This document shows, piece after piece, positions 55,338 to 63,903 of a stretch of 64,000 bases of DNA. The notes beneath the pieces are model-generated. The model saw only the letters and a program-made list of their open reading frames with translations. It had not been told where the DNA came from and did not search any database. Positions within the stretch are counted from its first letter, which is position 1. The number at the start of each line of letters is the position of its first letter. This stretch comes from Streptomyces sp. 840.1 (GTDB taxonomy: Bacteria > Actinomycetota > Actinomycetes > Streptomycetales > Streptomycetaceae), in the NCBI RefSeq assembly GCF_003751445.1, contig NZ_RJUU01000001.1:1431001-1495000 (forward strand), given 5' to 3'. The translations under genes were made by a program, and so were the position numbers.

Positions 55338-56249
55338 ATGACCCGAACCCGTAGCCGGTACGCCTCGGACCGCGGTCTCACCACACGCATGGTCACCACC
55401 ATGTTCCTGATCGGCTTGCTGTACGTGGTCCTGGTCGGCGTACTGCTCGCCGTGCTGCGCGGTGCCTGGCCGATCATCCTGATCATCACCGGGGGCATGT
55501 TCATCGCCCAGTTCTGGTTCAGCGACCGCATCGCGGCCTTCAGCATGGGCGCCCGCGAGGTCACACCCGAGCAGGCACCGGAACTGCACGGCGCGATCGA
55601 CCGCATCTGCGCCCTCGCCGACATGCCGAAACCACGGGTGGCCATCGCCGAGAGCGATGTCCCGAACGCGTTCGCCACCGGCCGCAGCGAGAAGACGGCC
55701 CTCGTCTGCGCGACCACGGGACTGCTGCGCAGACTGGAGCCCGAGGAGCTGGAGGGCGTGCTCGCCCACGAGATGTCGCACGTCGCGCACCGTGACGTCG
55801 CCGTCATGACGATCGCCTCGTTCCTCGGCGTACTCGCGGGCATCATCACCCGGGTCGCCCTGTGGGGCGGGTTCTCCCGCAACAGCCGGAGCAACGACCC
55901 CGTCGGCATCGCGATCATGCTGATTCCGCTGATCAGCGCCGTCGTCTACGCGCTGAGCTTCCTGCTGACCCGGCTGCTCTCGCGCTACCGCGAGCTGTCC
56001 GCCGACCGCACCGCCGCACTGCTCACCGGCCGCCCCTCGGCCCTGGCCTCCGCCCTCACCAAGGTGAGCGGCCAGATGGCCCGGATCCCGACGGAGGACC
56101 TGCGGAAGGCGGAGCCGTACAACGCCTTCTACTTCGTCCCGGCCTTCTCCTCCAAGGAGAGCCTGAGCCGGCTGCTCTCCTCGCACCCGACCCTCGAACA
56201 GCGCCTCGACCAGCTGTCCCGCATCTCCGCCGACCTGTCCCGTCCCTGA
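55338..56249 (+). CDS. htpX: membrane zinc metalloprotease HtpX
   Basis: 303 aa from the ATG at 55338 with TGGAGG. Two N-terminal TMs (~20-38, 42-58), zinc site HEMSH (H144, E145, H148), further TMs at ~154-170 and ~186-206, and the third ligand in RYRELSADRTAALL. Degrades damaged or misfolded membrane proteins. Followed 16 nt later by pspAB, a pairing usual in actinomycetes. Confidence 0.95.
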   Translation: MTRTRSRYASDRGLTTRMVTTMFLIGLLYVVLVGVLLAVLRGAWPIILIITGGMFIAQFWFSDRIAAFSMGAREVTPEQAPELHGAIDRICALADMPKPRVAIAESDVPNAFATGRSEKTALVCATTGLLRRLEPEELEGVLAHEMSHVAHRDVAVMTIASFLGVLAGIITRVALWGGFSRNSRSNDPVGIAIMLIPLISAVVYALSFLLTRLLSRYRELSADRTAALLTGRPSALASALTKVSGQMARIPTEDLRKAEPYNAFYFVPAFSSKESLSRLLSSHPTLEQRLDQLSRISADLSRP

Positions 56250-56265
56250 ACCGAGGAGTACGTCC

Positions 56266-56850
56266 GTGGGCCTGCTCGACACCATCCTGGGCCGCAGCAA
56301 ACCGGTCCGCCCGGACCTCGACCAGCTTTTCGCCGTCCCGTCGGCCGCGCTCACCCTCCAGGCGGCGACGGGCTTCGTCCCGACCGGCCTCGGCTCGGTG
56401 TGCTTCGCGGGGGTGGAGGGCGCCACCTTCGCCCGTATCCAGCAGGACGTACGGGAGCTGCTGGACGCGGACACCGCGAGCGGCGGCATCCCGGTGGAGT
56501 TCAGCCGGGACTCCTACGGCTACACCTGGCTGCTCGCCCGCCAGCCCGCCGAGGACACCGCCGCACTGGTCAACGACCTGCACGCGGTCAACACCCTGCT
56601 CCAGGACGGCGGCTTCGGCCCGCAGCTGCTCTGCTCCCTGATCGCCTTCCGCGACGAGCAGGAGCGCCCACTGGCCCTGGTCTACCTCTACAAGCGGGGC
56701 ACGTTCTACCCCTTCGCCCCGGTGCCGGGCAGCGGCGAGAAGCGCGACAACCAACTGGAGCTGCAGACCCGGGCCGCCCTCGGCGACGACCTGCGCGTGG
56801 AGAAGGACCTGGCCCGGTGGTTCCCGGTGTGGGGAGCGCCTGGGCTGTGA
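56266..56850 (+). CDS. pspAB: PspA-associated protein PspAB
   Basis: 194 aa from a GTG with GAGGAG. MGLLDTILGRSKPVRPDLDQ, LFAVPSAALTLQAATGFVPT and GYTWLLARQPAEDTAALVND match the actinobacterial PspAB family, linked to the PspA envelope-stress system. The htpX-pspAB operon suggests a membrane-stress role. Biochemical function is unknown. Confidence 0.88.
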   Translation: MGLLDTILGRSKPVRPDLDQLFAVPSAALTLQAATGFVPTGLGSVCFAGVEGATFARIQQDVRELLDADTASGGIPVEFSRDSYGYTWLLARQPAEDTAALVNDLHAVNTLLQDGGFGPQLLCSLIAFRDEQERPLALVYLYKRGTFYPFAPVPGSGEKRDNQLELQTRAALGDDLRVEKDLARWFPVWGAPGL

Positions 56851-56880
56851 GGGCCGGCGCGCGTGATACCGCGCTGAGTG

Positions 56881-57354
56881 TCACGGGCCCGTGGGGAGCA
56901 GCCCAGGCGGGCACAGGTAGAACAGCTCCGGGTCCCCCTCGTCCAGGCCGTGGAGCAGGCCGGCCGGGCTCCATCCCGCGCGCTGCAGGAGCCGCTGCAT
57001 CGGCTGGTTGGACACGTTGGTCGAGGTGAACAGCTTGGGAGTGACACATGAGGCCGCGGCCTCCGCGAGCAGCCGGCCGCCCACACCCCGGCCACGGGCG
57101 GCCGGGGCCACCATCAGCATCGTGAGGAAGCCCTGCTCGAAGAACGTGTACTCCACCACGCAGTAGCCCAGCGGCCCGGACGCGTCCTCTGCCACGGCCG
57201 CGAGGCCTCGGCCGCACCAGCGCCGGATGTCCGTGCGCCGAGCGTCGTCACCGTCCGCCGCGACCGAATCGATCCGGACCAGCGCTTCCGCATCCGACTC
57301 GCGCCCGCGCCGCACGGCGAACCGTCCCCGCTCCCCTGCATCCATGTCGTCCAC
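56881..57354 (-). CDS. GNAT-family N-acetyltransferase
   Basis: 157 aa (or 154 from the second Met). FAVRRGRESDAEALVRID, CVVEYTFFEQGFLTMLMVAP, then the acetyl-CoA loop ARGRGVGGRLLAEAA (~88-102) and NVSNQPMQRLLQRAGWSPAG. RimI-like. Substrate unknown. Convergent with pspAB. Confidence 0.85.
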   Translation of the reverse strand: MDDMDAGERGRFAVRRGRESDAEALVRIDSVAADGDDARRTDIRRWCGRGLAAVAEDASGPLGYCVVEYTFFEQGFLTMLMVAPAARGRGVGGRLLAEAAASCVTPKLFTSTNVSNQPMQRLLQRAGWSPAGLLHGLDEGDPELFYLCPPGLLPTGP

Positions 57355-57887
57355 AGTGGCATCAACACGCGGTGCGTGCGGGTTGACGCGTGGAAGCAGT
57401 CATCGGGGTGGGCGGCCGCCGGGGCTGCACGCGGCCACCCTAACGGGGTAATGCCCGACAGATCACGGGATAGTACATTAGGGACGGCACCGAAGAAGAC
57501 AAGTGACTGAGCTTCAGGTCCGGTGTCCGAGCGCCCCACGCGGTTTGCCCAGCAGTAGTGGCAGCATCGCGAAGTGGGGCCGACACGGCCGCTTCCGCTT
57601 CCCACCCCACGTACCTGACCGGCTGCGGGAGCACGTAGCCGGATGACGACCGACGTCAGGTCGGTCAGCCAGCCACTGCCGGGCGAGCGGTCCGCCCCAT
57701 GGCCCTCTCCGCTCCCCGGCCGAACGGTCGGATTCAGGCCGCCGTCATCCCCTCAACGCCCCAGGCGCGACTCTCCTCCGTGTCGGCCGACGAGCCGACG
57801 CACCACTCCCTCCGCGCACCCACCGCGCCGAGGGGCACGAGACACACCCTCACTGCCATCACTCCACCCTCCAGCAGGAGTTGACCC
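57355..57887. other. 533-bp intergenic region, no gene recognised
   Basis: Lower GC between 57440 and 57500 (GATAGTACATTAGGG). I checked it for a tRNA and saw no T-arm or acceptor pairing. Short frames on both strands have no recognisable protein. It is the likely promoter region of the Cys/Pro-rich orphan and of the GNAT gene. Confidence 0.4.
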
Positions 57888-59459
57888 ATGAGCGGATGCG
57901 GCTGCGGGCAGTCCCCCATCGCACTGTCCCCCAACACCCAGTCCCCCATCGCCATCGGCGGCCGCCACCCCTCCAAGCCGGCCTGTCCCCCGGCGCCTTG
58001 CCCCCCAGTGGCCTGTCCCCCCGTGGCCTGCCCCGGCTCCAAGCCGTGCGAGCACTGCGAGACGACCCCACTGCGCGACTCCGCGCCGTACCGGGTCGCG
58101 GCGAGCGCGATCAGCACCGACCCGTCGCCGTACTACACCATCGCCAACACCCATGCCGCGCTGGACCCGGTCGTCGCCCAGACCGTCCTGGACAGCGGCA
58201 CGGGCACGTTCCCGGCCGACGACGGAACGCACGACGGCCGGCACACCTGGCTGGCCGGCGTCGTGCGCATCGACCCCGAGTCCGTGCGCGGCAACCCCAC
58301 CAGTGTCACGGTCAGCGCCTCGGTCCACGTCCACAACGACGGCCCGAACGCGGCCTGCCGGCTCTACGGCCGCTTCGCCCTGTGGAACGGTACGACTCCG
58401 GTCCGCACCGACCTCCTCGGCCCACCCGACCTGCCGGCGGGCGGTGACGACAACGGCGTCATCCCACCGACTACCGTGCCCCTCGCGGATGTCCTCGCGG
58501 GAAGGGTCGTCGTCGAACTCAACCTGGAAACGGGCAACGACGGCGCCTGCCGCGTCGGCCCCAAGCAGTGGACCGTCGACAGCTTCGTCCTCACCGTTCA
58601 GGCGGCCACCCCGGGCTGCGGCAGGCACTTCCTCCGTACGACGTGCCGCACCTGCGACGGCACGGTCACCTGCACGACCGACACCCTCGACGGCTCATCG
58701 ACCCCCTACGCCCCGGTCCCGCCGGTCGTCCCGGCCGACTCCTGTCAGGAGGGGTGCTCCACCGACCGGCCCCCGTGCATCTCCACCGACCGGGGCAACG
58801 CGATCACCCGGGGCAGCGACGGGTGCCTCTACGCGCCCGACGCGCCTGCTCTGGACCCGTCCCCCTGCAATGCCGCACGGAACACGACCGGCGGGCTGCT
58901 CGTACCGCGGATCGACCTGGCGGGTATCGCTCCCGGCGGCAACAGCGGCGTAGAGCGGTCGGTGGACATCGACGTCACCGGCGCGCCCGGCTGTCCCGAA
59001 AGGTGGAAGATCGGCGCCCGACTCACGCCGGTGAGCGCGTTCCTCAACTCCGAGCGGCAGAACGCCGACCTGCTGGCCCGGACCGGTGCCGACGTGCCGA
59101 TCCCCGAGTCCGACATCGTGCTCCCGGAAGCCGGGGTCTACCACATCGACAGCGACGTGCGGTACGGACTCGGTTCCGCCACCGGAGGCAGCGGCTACAT
59201 CATCGGCTGGCTCAGGGACGAGACCACGGACACCCTCCTGACGAGCTTCACGCAGATCTCGGTGATCAACGCGGCGAGGCAGGAGCAGCACGGCGGAACC
59301 ACACACATCATGACCGAGTACACGGTCAGCTCCGGCCCCCGGACGGTTCGCCTGCACCTGATGTTCGTCCTCACCGGCGGCAAGATCACCAACGCCGAGG
59401 CCGGCGGCACCGACAGCAACGGCGCGACCCGGATGCGCTTCCTCAAGGTCAGGGACTGA
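57888..59459 (+). CDS. large Cys/Pro-rich orphan protein
   Basis: 523 aa from an ATG with AGGAG. N-terminal ~60 residues have near-repeats SPIALSPN/SPIAIGG and CPPAPCPPVACPPVACPG, giving many cysteines. Next a beta-rich domain (~65-250, SVTVSASVHVHNDGPNAACR), a second Cys-rich linker (CGRHFLRTTCRTCDGTVTCT), and a C-terminal domain (~345-520) with IPESDIVLPEAGVYHIDSDV and GSGYIIGWLRDE. The last resembles C1q/phage-fibre-like jelly-roll ends. No signal peptide or TM. No family recognised; possibly a phage- or spore-surface-type structural protein. Confidence 0.7.
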   Translation: MSGCGCGQSPIALSPNTQSPIAIGGRHPSKPACPPAPCPPVACPPVACPGSKPCEHCETTPLRDSAPYRVAASAISTDPSPYYTIANTHAALDPVVAQTVLDSGTGTFPADDGTHDGRHTWLAGVVRIDPESVRGNPTSVTVSASVHVHNDGPNAACRLYGRFALWNGTTPVRTDLLGPPDLPAGGDDNGVIPPTTVPLADVLAGRVVVELNLETGNDGACRVGPKQWTVDSFVLTVQAATPGCGRHFLRTTCRTCDGTVTCTTDTLDGSSTPYAPVPPVVPADSCQEGCSTDRPPCISTDRGNAITRGSDGCLYAPDAPALDPSPCNAARNTTGGLLVPRIDLAGIAPGGNSGVERSVDIDVTGAPGCPERWKIGARLTPVSAFLNSERQNADLLARTGADVPIPESDIVLPEAGVYHIDSDVRYGLGSATGGSGYIIGWLRDETTDTLLTSFTQISVINAARQEQHGGTTHIMTEYTVSSGPRTVRLHLMFVLTGGKITNAEAGGTDSNGATRMRFLKVRD

Positions 59460-59508
59460 CTGCCGAGGACGAGCCGGCGTCGGGGTGCCCGCCGCTGCCT
59501 CGCGGGCG

Positions 59509-60117
59509 TCAGCGCAGTGCGACCTCGCCGGCGCGGACGGTCCCCATCACGCGCTCGACGGTCTCCTGGACTTCACCGACCGGAGCCGCGTAGCCGATGG
59601 CAGCGCGCGCGGCGTCCTCCCCGAGCATCCGGGTGATCACCCACCCGGCAAGGTACTGCGAGGCCAGGCAGCCGCCCGCCGTGGCGATGTTTCCCTCGGC
59701 GTGGAACGGCGCGTCCAGCACGGTGACGTCGCACGCCTCGACATAGGGCCGGCTCTTCACATCCGTGCAGACCGGCATCGCGCCCAGCAACCCGAGCCGT
59801 GCGAGCACCAGCGCACCGGAGCACTGCGAACCGATCAGCTGCCGCGACGGGTCGAGCGGCAGCATGGCGAGCATTCGGTCATCGGCGACCACGTCGCGCG
59901 TCTTCACCCCGCTGCCGATCAGCACGACGTCGGCCTCGGTTACGAACTCCATCGGACGCTGCCCGGTCACCTCGACTCCGTTCATCGACGTGACCACGGG
60001 CGCGGGCGTCGTGATGAAGGCTTCCAGACCGTCCTTGCGACAGCGGTTGATCAGCGCTGAGGCGATGAAACTGTCGAGTTCGTTGAACCCGTCGAAGGTG
60101 ACCACGGCTACCTGCAT
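59509..60117 (-). CDS. DJ-1/PfpI-family protein
   Basis: 202 aa from the ATG at 60117 with GGGAG. QVAVVTFDGFNELDSFIASA, ADVVLIGSGVKTRDVV, and the nucleophile elbow region LIGSQCSGALVLARLG, whose Cys (~C103) is the reactive residue of the family. Glutamine amidotransferase-like fold. Could be an isonitrile hydratase-like or regulatory-domain-like protein. No HTH attached. Confidence 0.85.
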   Translation of the reverse strand: MQVAVVTFDGFNELDSFIASALINRCRKDGLEAFITTPAPVVTSMNGVEVTGQRPMEFVTEADVVLIGSGVKTRDVVADDRMLAMLPLDPSRQLIGSQCSGALVLARLGLLGAMPVCTDVKSRPYVEACDVTVLDAPFHAEGNIATAGGCLASQYLAGWVITRMLGEDAARAAIGYAAPVGEVQETVERVMGTVRAGEVALR

Positions 60118-60211
60118 CACAACTCCCTGAATATGCCGTCCGGGCACCCAGCCTCTCAGACGCGCCGGGCCCGGTTAAGAGCCAGTCGGCGGCCGTGAGG
60201 TGCCGCTGCTC

Positions 60212-60463
60212 TCAGTTGCCGACCGCGTGCCCCAGGAACGCGGTCCAGGCGGCGGGGGCGACCGCGAAGGTCGGCCCGTCGGTGACCTTGGAGTCGCGGA
60301 CGTGGACGGTGTGGGGGCAGGTGGCGACCTCTACACAGGCCGCTCCCTCGTTGGCGCTGTAACTGGACTTGTGCCAGTCGTAGGCGACTTCGATGCACTC
60401 GGCACCCTCGTTGCCGCTGTAGCTGGACTTGAACCAGATCAGTCCGGTGGCGTGGTGGCTCAC
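60212..60463 (-). CDS. DUF397 protein with duplicated motif
   Basis: 83 aa. The DUF397 N-terminal motif appears twice in tandem: WFKSSYSGNEGAECIEVA (10-27) and WHKSSYSANEGAACVEVA (30-47), then one C-terminal part (VHVRDSKVTDGPTFAVAPAA, W-AFL). Start overlaps the XRE stop by 4 nt. Partner of that regulator. Confidence 0.9.
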   Translation of the reverse strand: MSHHATGLIWFKSSYSGNEGAECIEVAYDWHKSSYSANEGAACVEVATCPHTVHVRDSKVTDGPTFAVAPAAWTAFLGHAVGN

Positions 60464-61272
60464 AGTTGCCCCATCTTCTTCTCGATGATCTCTGCGGATT
60501 CCCAGGGGTTGTGCGCCTGAGCCCGCAAGGTGCCGAAGAGGTCGAACATGTCGACGACCTGGTCCGGCTGCGAGATAAACCTATCCCCGCCACGCGCCTC
60601 CACGTACACGAGCGCGCGTCCCTCCGACGTGGAGATCAGGTGCATGGGCCCCGTCAGCCCCGCATGGGTGTGCTGCGCTGTCGGCATCACCTGCACGGTC
60701 AGGTGGTTGTAGCGCTCGATGCAGTCGAGCATGTGCCGCAGTTGCGCCTTCAGCACCTCCGGCCCGCCCAAGCACCGTTCCAACACCGACTCCTCCACCA
60801 CGATTCCGATGTGCGGAGGCGGTGTGCGGGTCAGAACCGCCTGCCGTTCCAGCCTCGCTTCCACGCGGCTGATGACCTCGGCCTCCGTGTACGCGGGGAC
60901 GCGCACGCGGTGCAGTGCGTAGGCGTACGCCTCGGACTGAAGCAGGCCTGGCATTACCATCGTGTCGTACCCGTTGATGACACGCGCGGTCCGCTCGGAC
61001 TGTGCCCAGCTCACGAACTTCGGCGGATACTTCTCCTCGTCCAGCATCTCGCAGCACTCCACCAGAGCGCCGTTCGCTGCGAACAGTTCATCGGCCGCCA
61101 CCAACAGATCGATCGACGGAATCCGTTCCGCGCGCTCCACCGCGCCCATCAGCGACTCCGAGATCAGCAGCTGCTCAGCGGCCGTCTTCTGTGTGAACCC
61201 GGCACGCACTCGGTGAACGCGAATCAGCTCCCCCACGAGCCGCCGAACATGAGATGCCTCGGTCTTCCCCAC
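60460..61272 (-). CDS. XRE-family regulator with DUF5753 domain
   Basis: 270 aa. HTH ~12-65 (VGELIRVHRVRAGFTQKTAA, LLISESLMGAVERAERIPSI) and the DUF5753 domain (YDTMVMPGLLQSEAYAYALH, LTVQVMPTAQHTHAGLTGPM). Second such pair in this window; protein sequence differs clearly from that at 8886. I do not find the CACAACNNTGGGACG half-site in front of it, which agrees with separate targets. Confidence 0.92.
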   Translation of the reverse strand: MGKTEASHVRRLVGELIRVHRVRAGFTQKTAAEQLLISESLMGAVERAERIPSIDLLVAADELFAANGALVECCEMLDEEKYPPKFVSWAQSERTARVINGYDTMVMPGLLQSEAYAYALHRVRVPAYTEAEVISRVEARLERQAVLTRTPPPHIGIVVEESVLERCLGGPEVLKAQLRHMLDCIERYNHLTVQVMPTAQHTHAGLTGPMHLISTSEGRALVYVEARGGDRFISQPDQVVDMFDLFGTLRAQAHNPWESAEIIEKKMGQL

Positions 61273-61354
61273 AACTCACCACCGTTCCCCACACCGCGCG
61301 ATGTGGACCGTTTCCTCCTGGTCACGCTACGCAGTCGCCGCGATGCTCGTAGAC

Positions 61355-61759
61355 ATGACGAGCAAGAAACTCCCCGAATGGGTACCCGCCTCGGGGCTCC
61401 AACTGCACCTGTCCGGCATCCACTTCGACGCGATCCGGCTACGCGGAGTGCGGGGCGAGGCGGCGCTGCACCATCTGGCCACCCTCACCGACGGCGATCC
61501 GGGGCCCGTCGTCCGGGAGATCGCGGGGGCGCGGTGGACGTACTTCCTGCTGGCCCCCGGTGCGAGCCGGGACTTCGACTGGCCGCCCGGCGCGAAGTGC
61601 TTCGGCCCGGCCGCCCGCGACCAGTACGTGGGGATCCCCGCGCCGGACGGCAACACGTACCCGCTGAGCTGGCGGTGCAGGGCCCCGGACGCCGGGGACT
61701 TCGTGGACGCTGAGCTGCTCCACGGAGTCGTGATGGCCCAACTCGTGCCGGAGGAGTGA
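61355..61759 (+). CDS. hypothetical protein
   Basis: 134 aa from the ATG at 61355 (MTSKKLPEWVPASGLQLHLS) or 138 aa from 61343. A small soluble protein with GEAALHHLATLTDGDPGPVV, TYFLLAPGASRDFDWPPGAK, CFGPAARDQYVGIPAPDG and WRCRAPDAGDFVDAELLHGV. I recognise no catalytic motif. The neighbouring XRE/DUF397 pair is divergent, a frequent arrangement for such hypothetical genes. Confidence 0.75.
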   Translation: MTSKKLPEWVPASGLQLHLSGIHFDAIRLRGVRGEAALHHLATLTDGDPGPVVREIAGARWTYFLLAPGASRDFDWPPGAKCFGPAARDQYVGIPAPDGNTYPLSWRCRAPDAGDFVDAELLHGVVMAQLVPEE

Positions 61760-61796
61760 CCGGCCGGAGCCGCAGCGTCTCCGTATCATCAGGTGC

Positions 61797-61883
61797 ATGG
61801 CTGCAGAGCCCTCGCGATCCGCCGTCATCCGCAACCCCAACCTCCGGGAGCTCCGCAGGCGGCGCAAGGCAATCGGCCGCTGA
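61797..61883 (+). CDS. possible 28-aa basic peptide
   Basis: MAAEPSRSAVIRNPNLRELR then RRRKAIGR. AGGTG lies 2-6 nt before the ATG and TATCAT upstream resembles a -10. Strongly basic. It could be a short real gene or chance. Confidence 0.25.
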   Translation: MAAEPSRSAVIRNPNLRELRRRRKAIGR

Positions 61884-61898
61884 ACCGCGCACACCGCC

Positions 61899-62681
61899 TT
61901 ACGCGGGCCGGACGGTGAGGATCTGCTGGGCGTGGCCGACCGGTCCGTTGATGTCGTGCAGGACGGTACTGGTGATGCCCTGGCCGGTCGGGCCGAACAC
62001 GACGGTGGTGTCCAGTCCGGTCCAGCGACCCTCGGGTGCGCGGTGGAGGTGGATCGTCAGGTCCACGTTAGGGAATATCCACTCGGTGGGCGCCTGGCGC
62101 ACCGCGATGCCGTTGGCCGTGTCGACGAGTGCGACGTAGGACGCGAGCGGGCTCGCCTCCTCGCCCGCGACCAGGCCGAGGGGCGTCGAGATCCACGCGG
62201 TGGTGCGGCCCGGCTGCGGCTGCGCGAGGGGGCGGACGTCGATCGACGCGATGTAGCCGCCTGGCCAGAGCTCGGCCATCGGCCAGGGCGCGAGTTCCTC
62301 GGGAGCCGTGAGCCTGTCGGCGGTGCCGCCCGCGACGGCGGCCGTGTCGACGGCGGCGAGGCACCAGGCCCTGGCCCGTACGACGGGACGGTCCCCGATG
62401 AGGGCGACTGCCTCGACCAGTTCGATGGTGCGGCCGGGCCGGATGGTCTCGACCCGGATCTCGCACTCGTCCAGGGCCAGCCGGCCGAGGATGTCGAAGC
62501 TGATCCGGGACAGCAGCAGGCTCTCCCCCGGCCGGTCGGCAAGGTGGCGGTCGATGGCGTGCACGATGAGGCCGCCGAGCGGACTGAAGTGCACTTCGTC
62601 CGTGCTCCACGCGCCACCGGCGTGGGCCGTGGGCTTGTAACGGTGGTCGTCGGTGCGCTCGTAATAGCTGCCGGTGTTCAA
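61899..62681 (-). CDS. TesB-like acyl-CoA thioesterase family protein
   Basis: 260 aa double-hotdog protein. YYERTDDHRYKPTAHAGGAW at the start, GESLLLSRISFDILGRLALD, C-terminal EWIFPNVDLTIHLHRAPEGR and TTVVFGPTGQGITSTVLHDI, all typical of the TesB-like/TE_3 family. Hydrolyses acyl-CoA; chain preference unknown. Confidence 0.88.
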   Translation of the reverse strand: MNTGSYYERTDDHRYKPTAHAGGAWSTDEVHFSPLGGLIVHAIDRHLADRPGESLLLSRISFDILGRLALDECEIRVETIRPGRTIELVEAVALIGDRPVVRARAWCLAAVDTAAVAGGTADRLTAPEELAPWPMAELWPGGYIASIDVRPLAQPQPGRTTAWISTPLGLVAGEEASPLASYVALVDTANGIAVRQAPTEWIFPNVDLTIHLHRAPEGRWTGLDTTVVFGPTGQGITSTVLHDINGPVGHAQQILTVRPA

Positions 62682-62761
62682 TGCGTGCTTCCCTCGCGGC
62701 CGTACGGATCAAGGAACCTCAGCCTGACACCCGCACGGCCGCCGCCCTGCGCCCGGGTCCC

Positions 62762-63829
62762 TCAGGCAGGTCCTGCGGCACCGGGGTGCAGGACGATCTT
62801 TCCCACGTGCTCCCGGCGGGAGAGCTCGTCCTGCGCCTCGGCGGCCCGGTCCAGCGGGAAGGCCGCAGCGATGACGGGCCGGACCTCCGCCCGGCGGGCC
62901 AGGTCCATGAGGAGGGCGAAGTGCCGGGGCGTGTGCATCGCGGACCCGATGACCTGGGCGTTGTGCAGGTAGAGACGGCGCACGTCAAAGCTCACGCCGT
63001 ACCCGCCGAGTGCGCCCGCGATGACCCACCGGCCGCCCTCGCGCAGCAGCGGAAGCCCCTCATTCACGAGTTCGCCGGCCACGACGTCGAGCGCGACGTC
63101 GATGCCTTCCGGGGCGGCGGCCCGGATCTGCCCGGCGACGTCTCCCGCACGGTCGACGACCGCGTGCGCGCCCGCCGCCCGCACCGCGTCGATCTTGGGT
63201 CCGCTGCTGATGGCGAGGACCCTCGCCCCGCGCGCACGGGCGATCTGTACCAGCGCGAGGCCGACCCCGCCGGACGCCCCCGAGACCAGGGCGGTCTCCC
63301 CCTGCCGCAGCCGGCCCCGTTCGATCATGCCCAGCGCGGTGCCGTAGGCGGTCGGCAGCGTCGCGAGCTGGTCGTCCGTGAGCGGGGATTCCGTCACGTC
63401 GTGCACGCGCTCCGCCGGCGCGGTCACGTACTCGGCGTACCCGCCGTCGCGCTCGCTCCCCATCAGGCCCACCGGGTTGGCGTCCGGCCCCTCGCTGTCG
63501 TAGATCGCGGGGTCGACGACCACACGGCGTCCGACGAGGCCGCCCGGCACCCCGGCCCCGACGGCCACGACGCGGCCGGCCACGTCGGCACCCTGGATCC
63601 GGGGGAAGTCGATCGGGCCGCGCCAGCCCGACTTCGCGTCCGGGTCCCCCGGCCGCCCGTAGGCACCCTCCCGCGTCCAGAGGTCGGTGTTGTTGAGGGC
63701 CACCGCGCCGACCCGGACCAGCACCTCCCCTGCTCCGGGCACGGGCGTCGGGACCTTAGCCGGCTCAAGGACCTCCGGACCTCCGTGCCCCGTGATCCGC
63801 ACCGCTCGCATGACCTGGGGCTCACCCAT
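62762..63829 (-). CDS. zinc-type alcohol dehydrogenase/quinone oxidoreductase
   Basis: 355 aa from the ATG at 63829 (MGEPQVMRAVRITGHGGPEV) after GAGGAGG. MDR-superfamily, NADPH-quinone reductase branch: PAPGAGEVLVRVGAVALNNT-like N-terminus, IQGADVAGRVVAVGAGV, and the nucleotide loop ALVSGASGGVGLALVQIA (~165-182). No zinc cysteines. Divergent from a gene starting at 63904, with an inverted repeat between them. Confidence 0.9.
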   Translation of the reverse strand: MGEPQVMRAVRITGHGGPEVLEPAKVPTPVPGAGEVLVRVGAVALNNTDLWTREGAYGRPGDPDAKSGWRGPIDFPRIQGADVAGRVVAVGAGVPGGLVGRRVVVDPAIYDSEGPDANPVGLMGSERDGGYAEYVTAPAERVHDVTESPLTDDQLATLPTAYGTALGMIERGRLRQGETALVSGASGGVGLALVQIARARGARVLAISSGPKIDAVRAAGAHAVVDRAGDVAGQIRAAAPEGIDVALDVVAGELVNEGLPLLREGGRWVIAGALGGYGVSFDVRRLYLHNAQVIGSAMHTPRHFALLMDLARRAEVRPVIAAAFPLDRAAEAQDELSRREHVGKIVLHPGAAGPA

Positions 63830-63852
63830 CGCTTGAACCTCCTCGCAGGTAT

Positions 63853-63890
63853 ACTGATCTGTGAACACGTTCCACTGTACACCGATCAGT
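63853..63890. promoter_or_regulatory. inverted-repeat operator between divergent genes
   Basis: ACTGATCTGTG (63853-63863) pairs with CACCGATCAGT (63880-63890), 10 of 11 positions, 16-nt spacer. It overlaps both likely promoters. The classic arrangement of a TetR-type repressor with a divergently transcribed oxidoreductase. Confidence 0.65.
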
Positions 63891-63903
63891 GAAGAGGCTC
63901 GCA

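Noticed and set aside
57400..57640. A tRNA or other structured RNA gene near the GNAT gene
   Set aside because: No T-arm consensus and no acceptor/anticodon pairing could be drawn on either strand.
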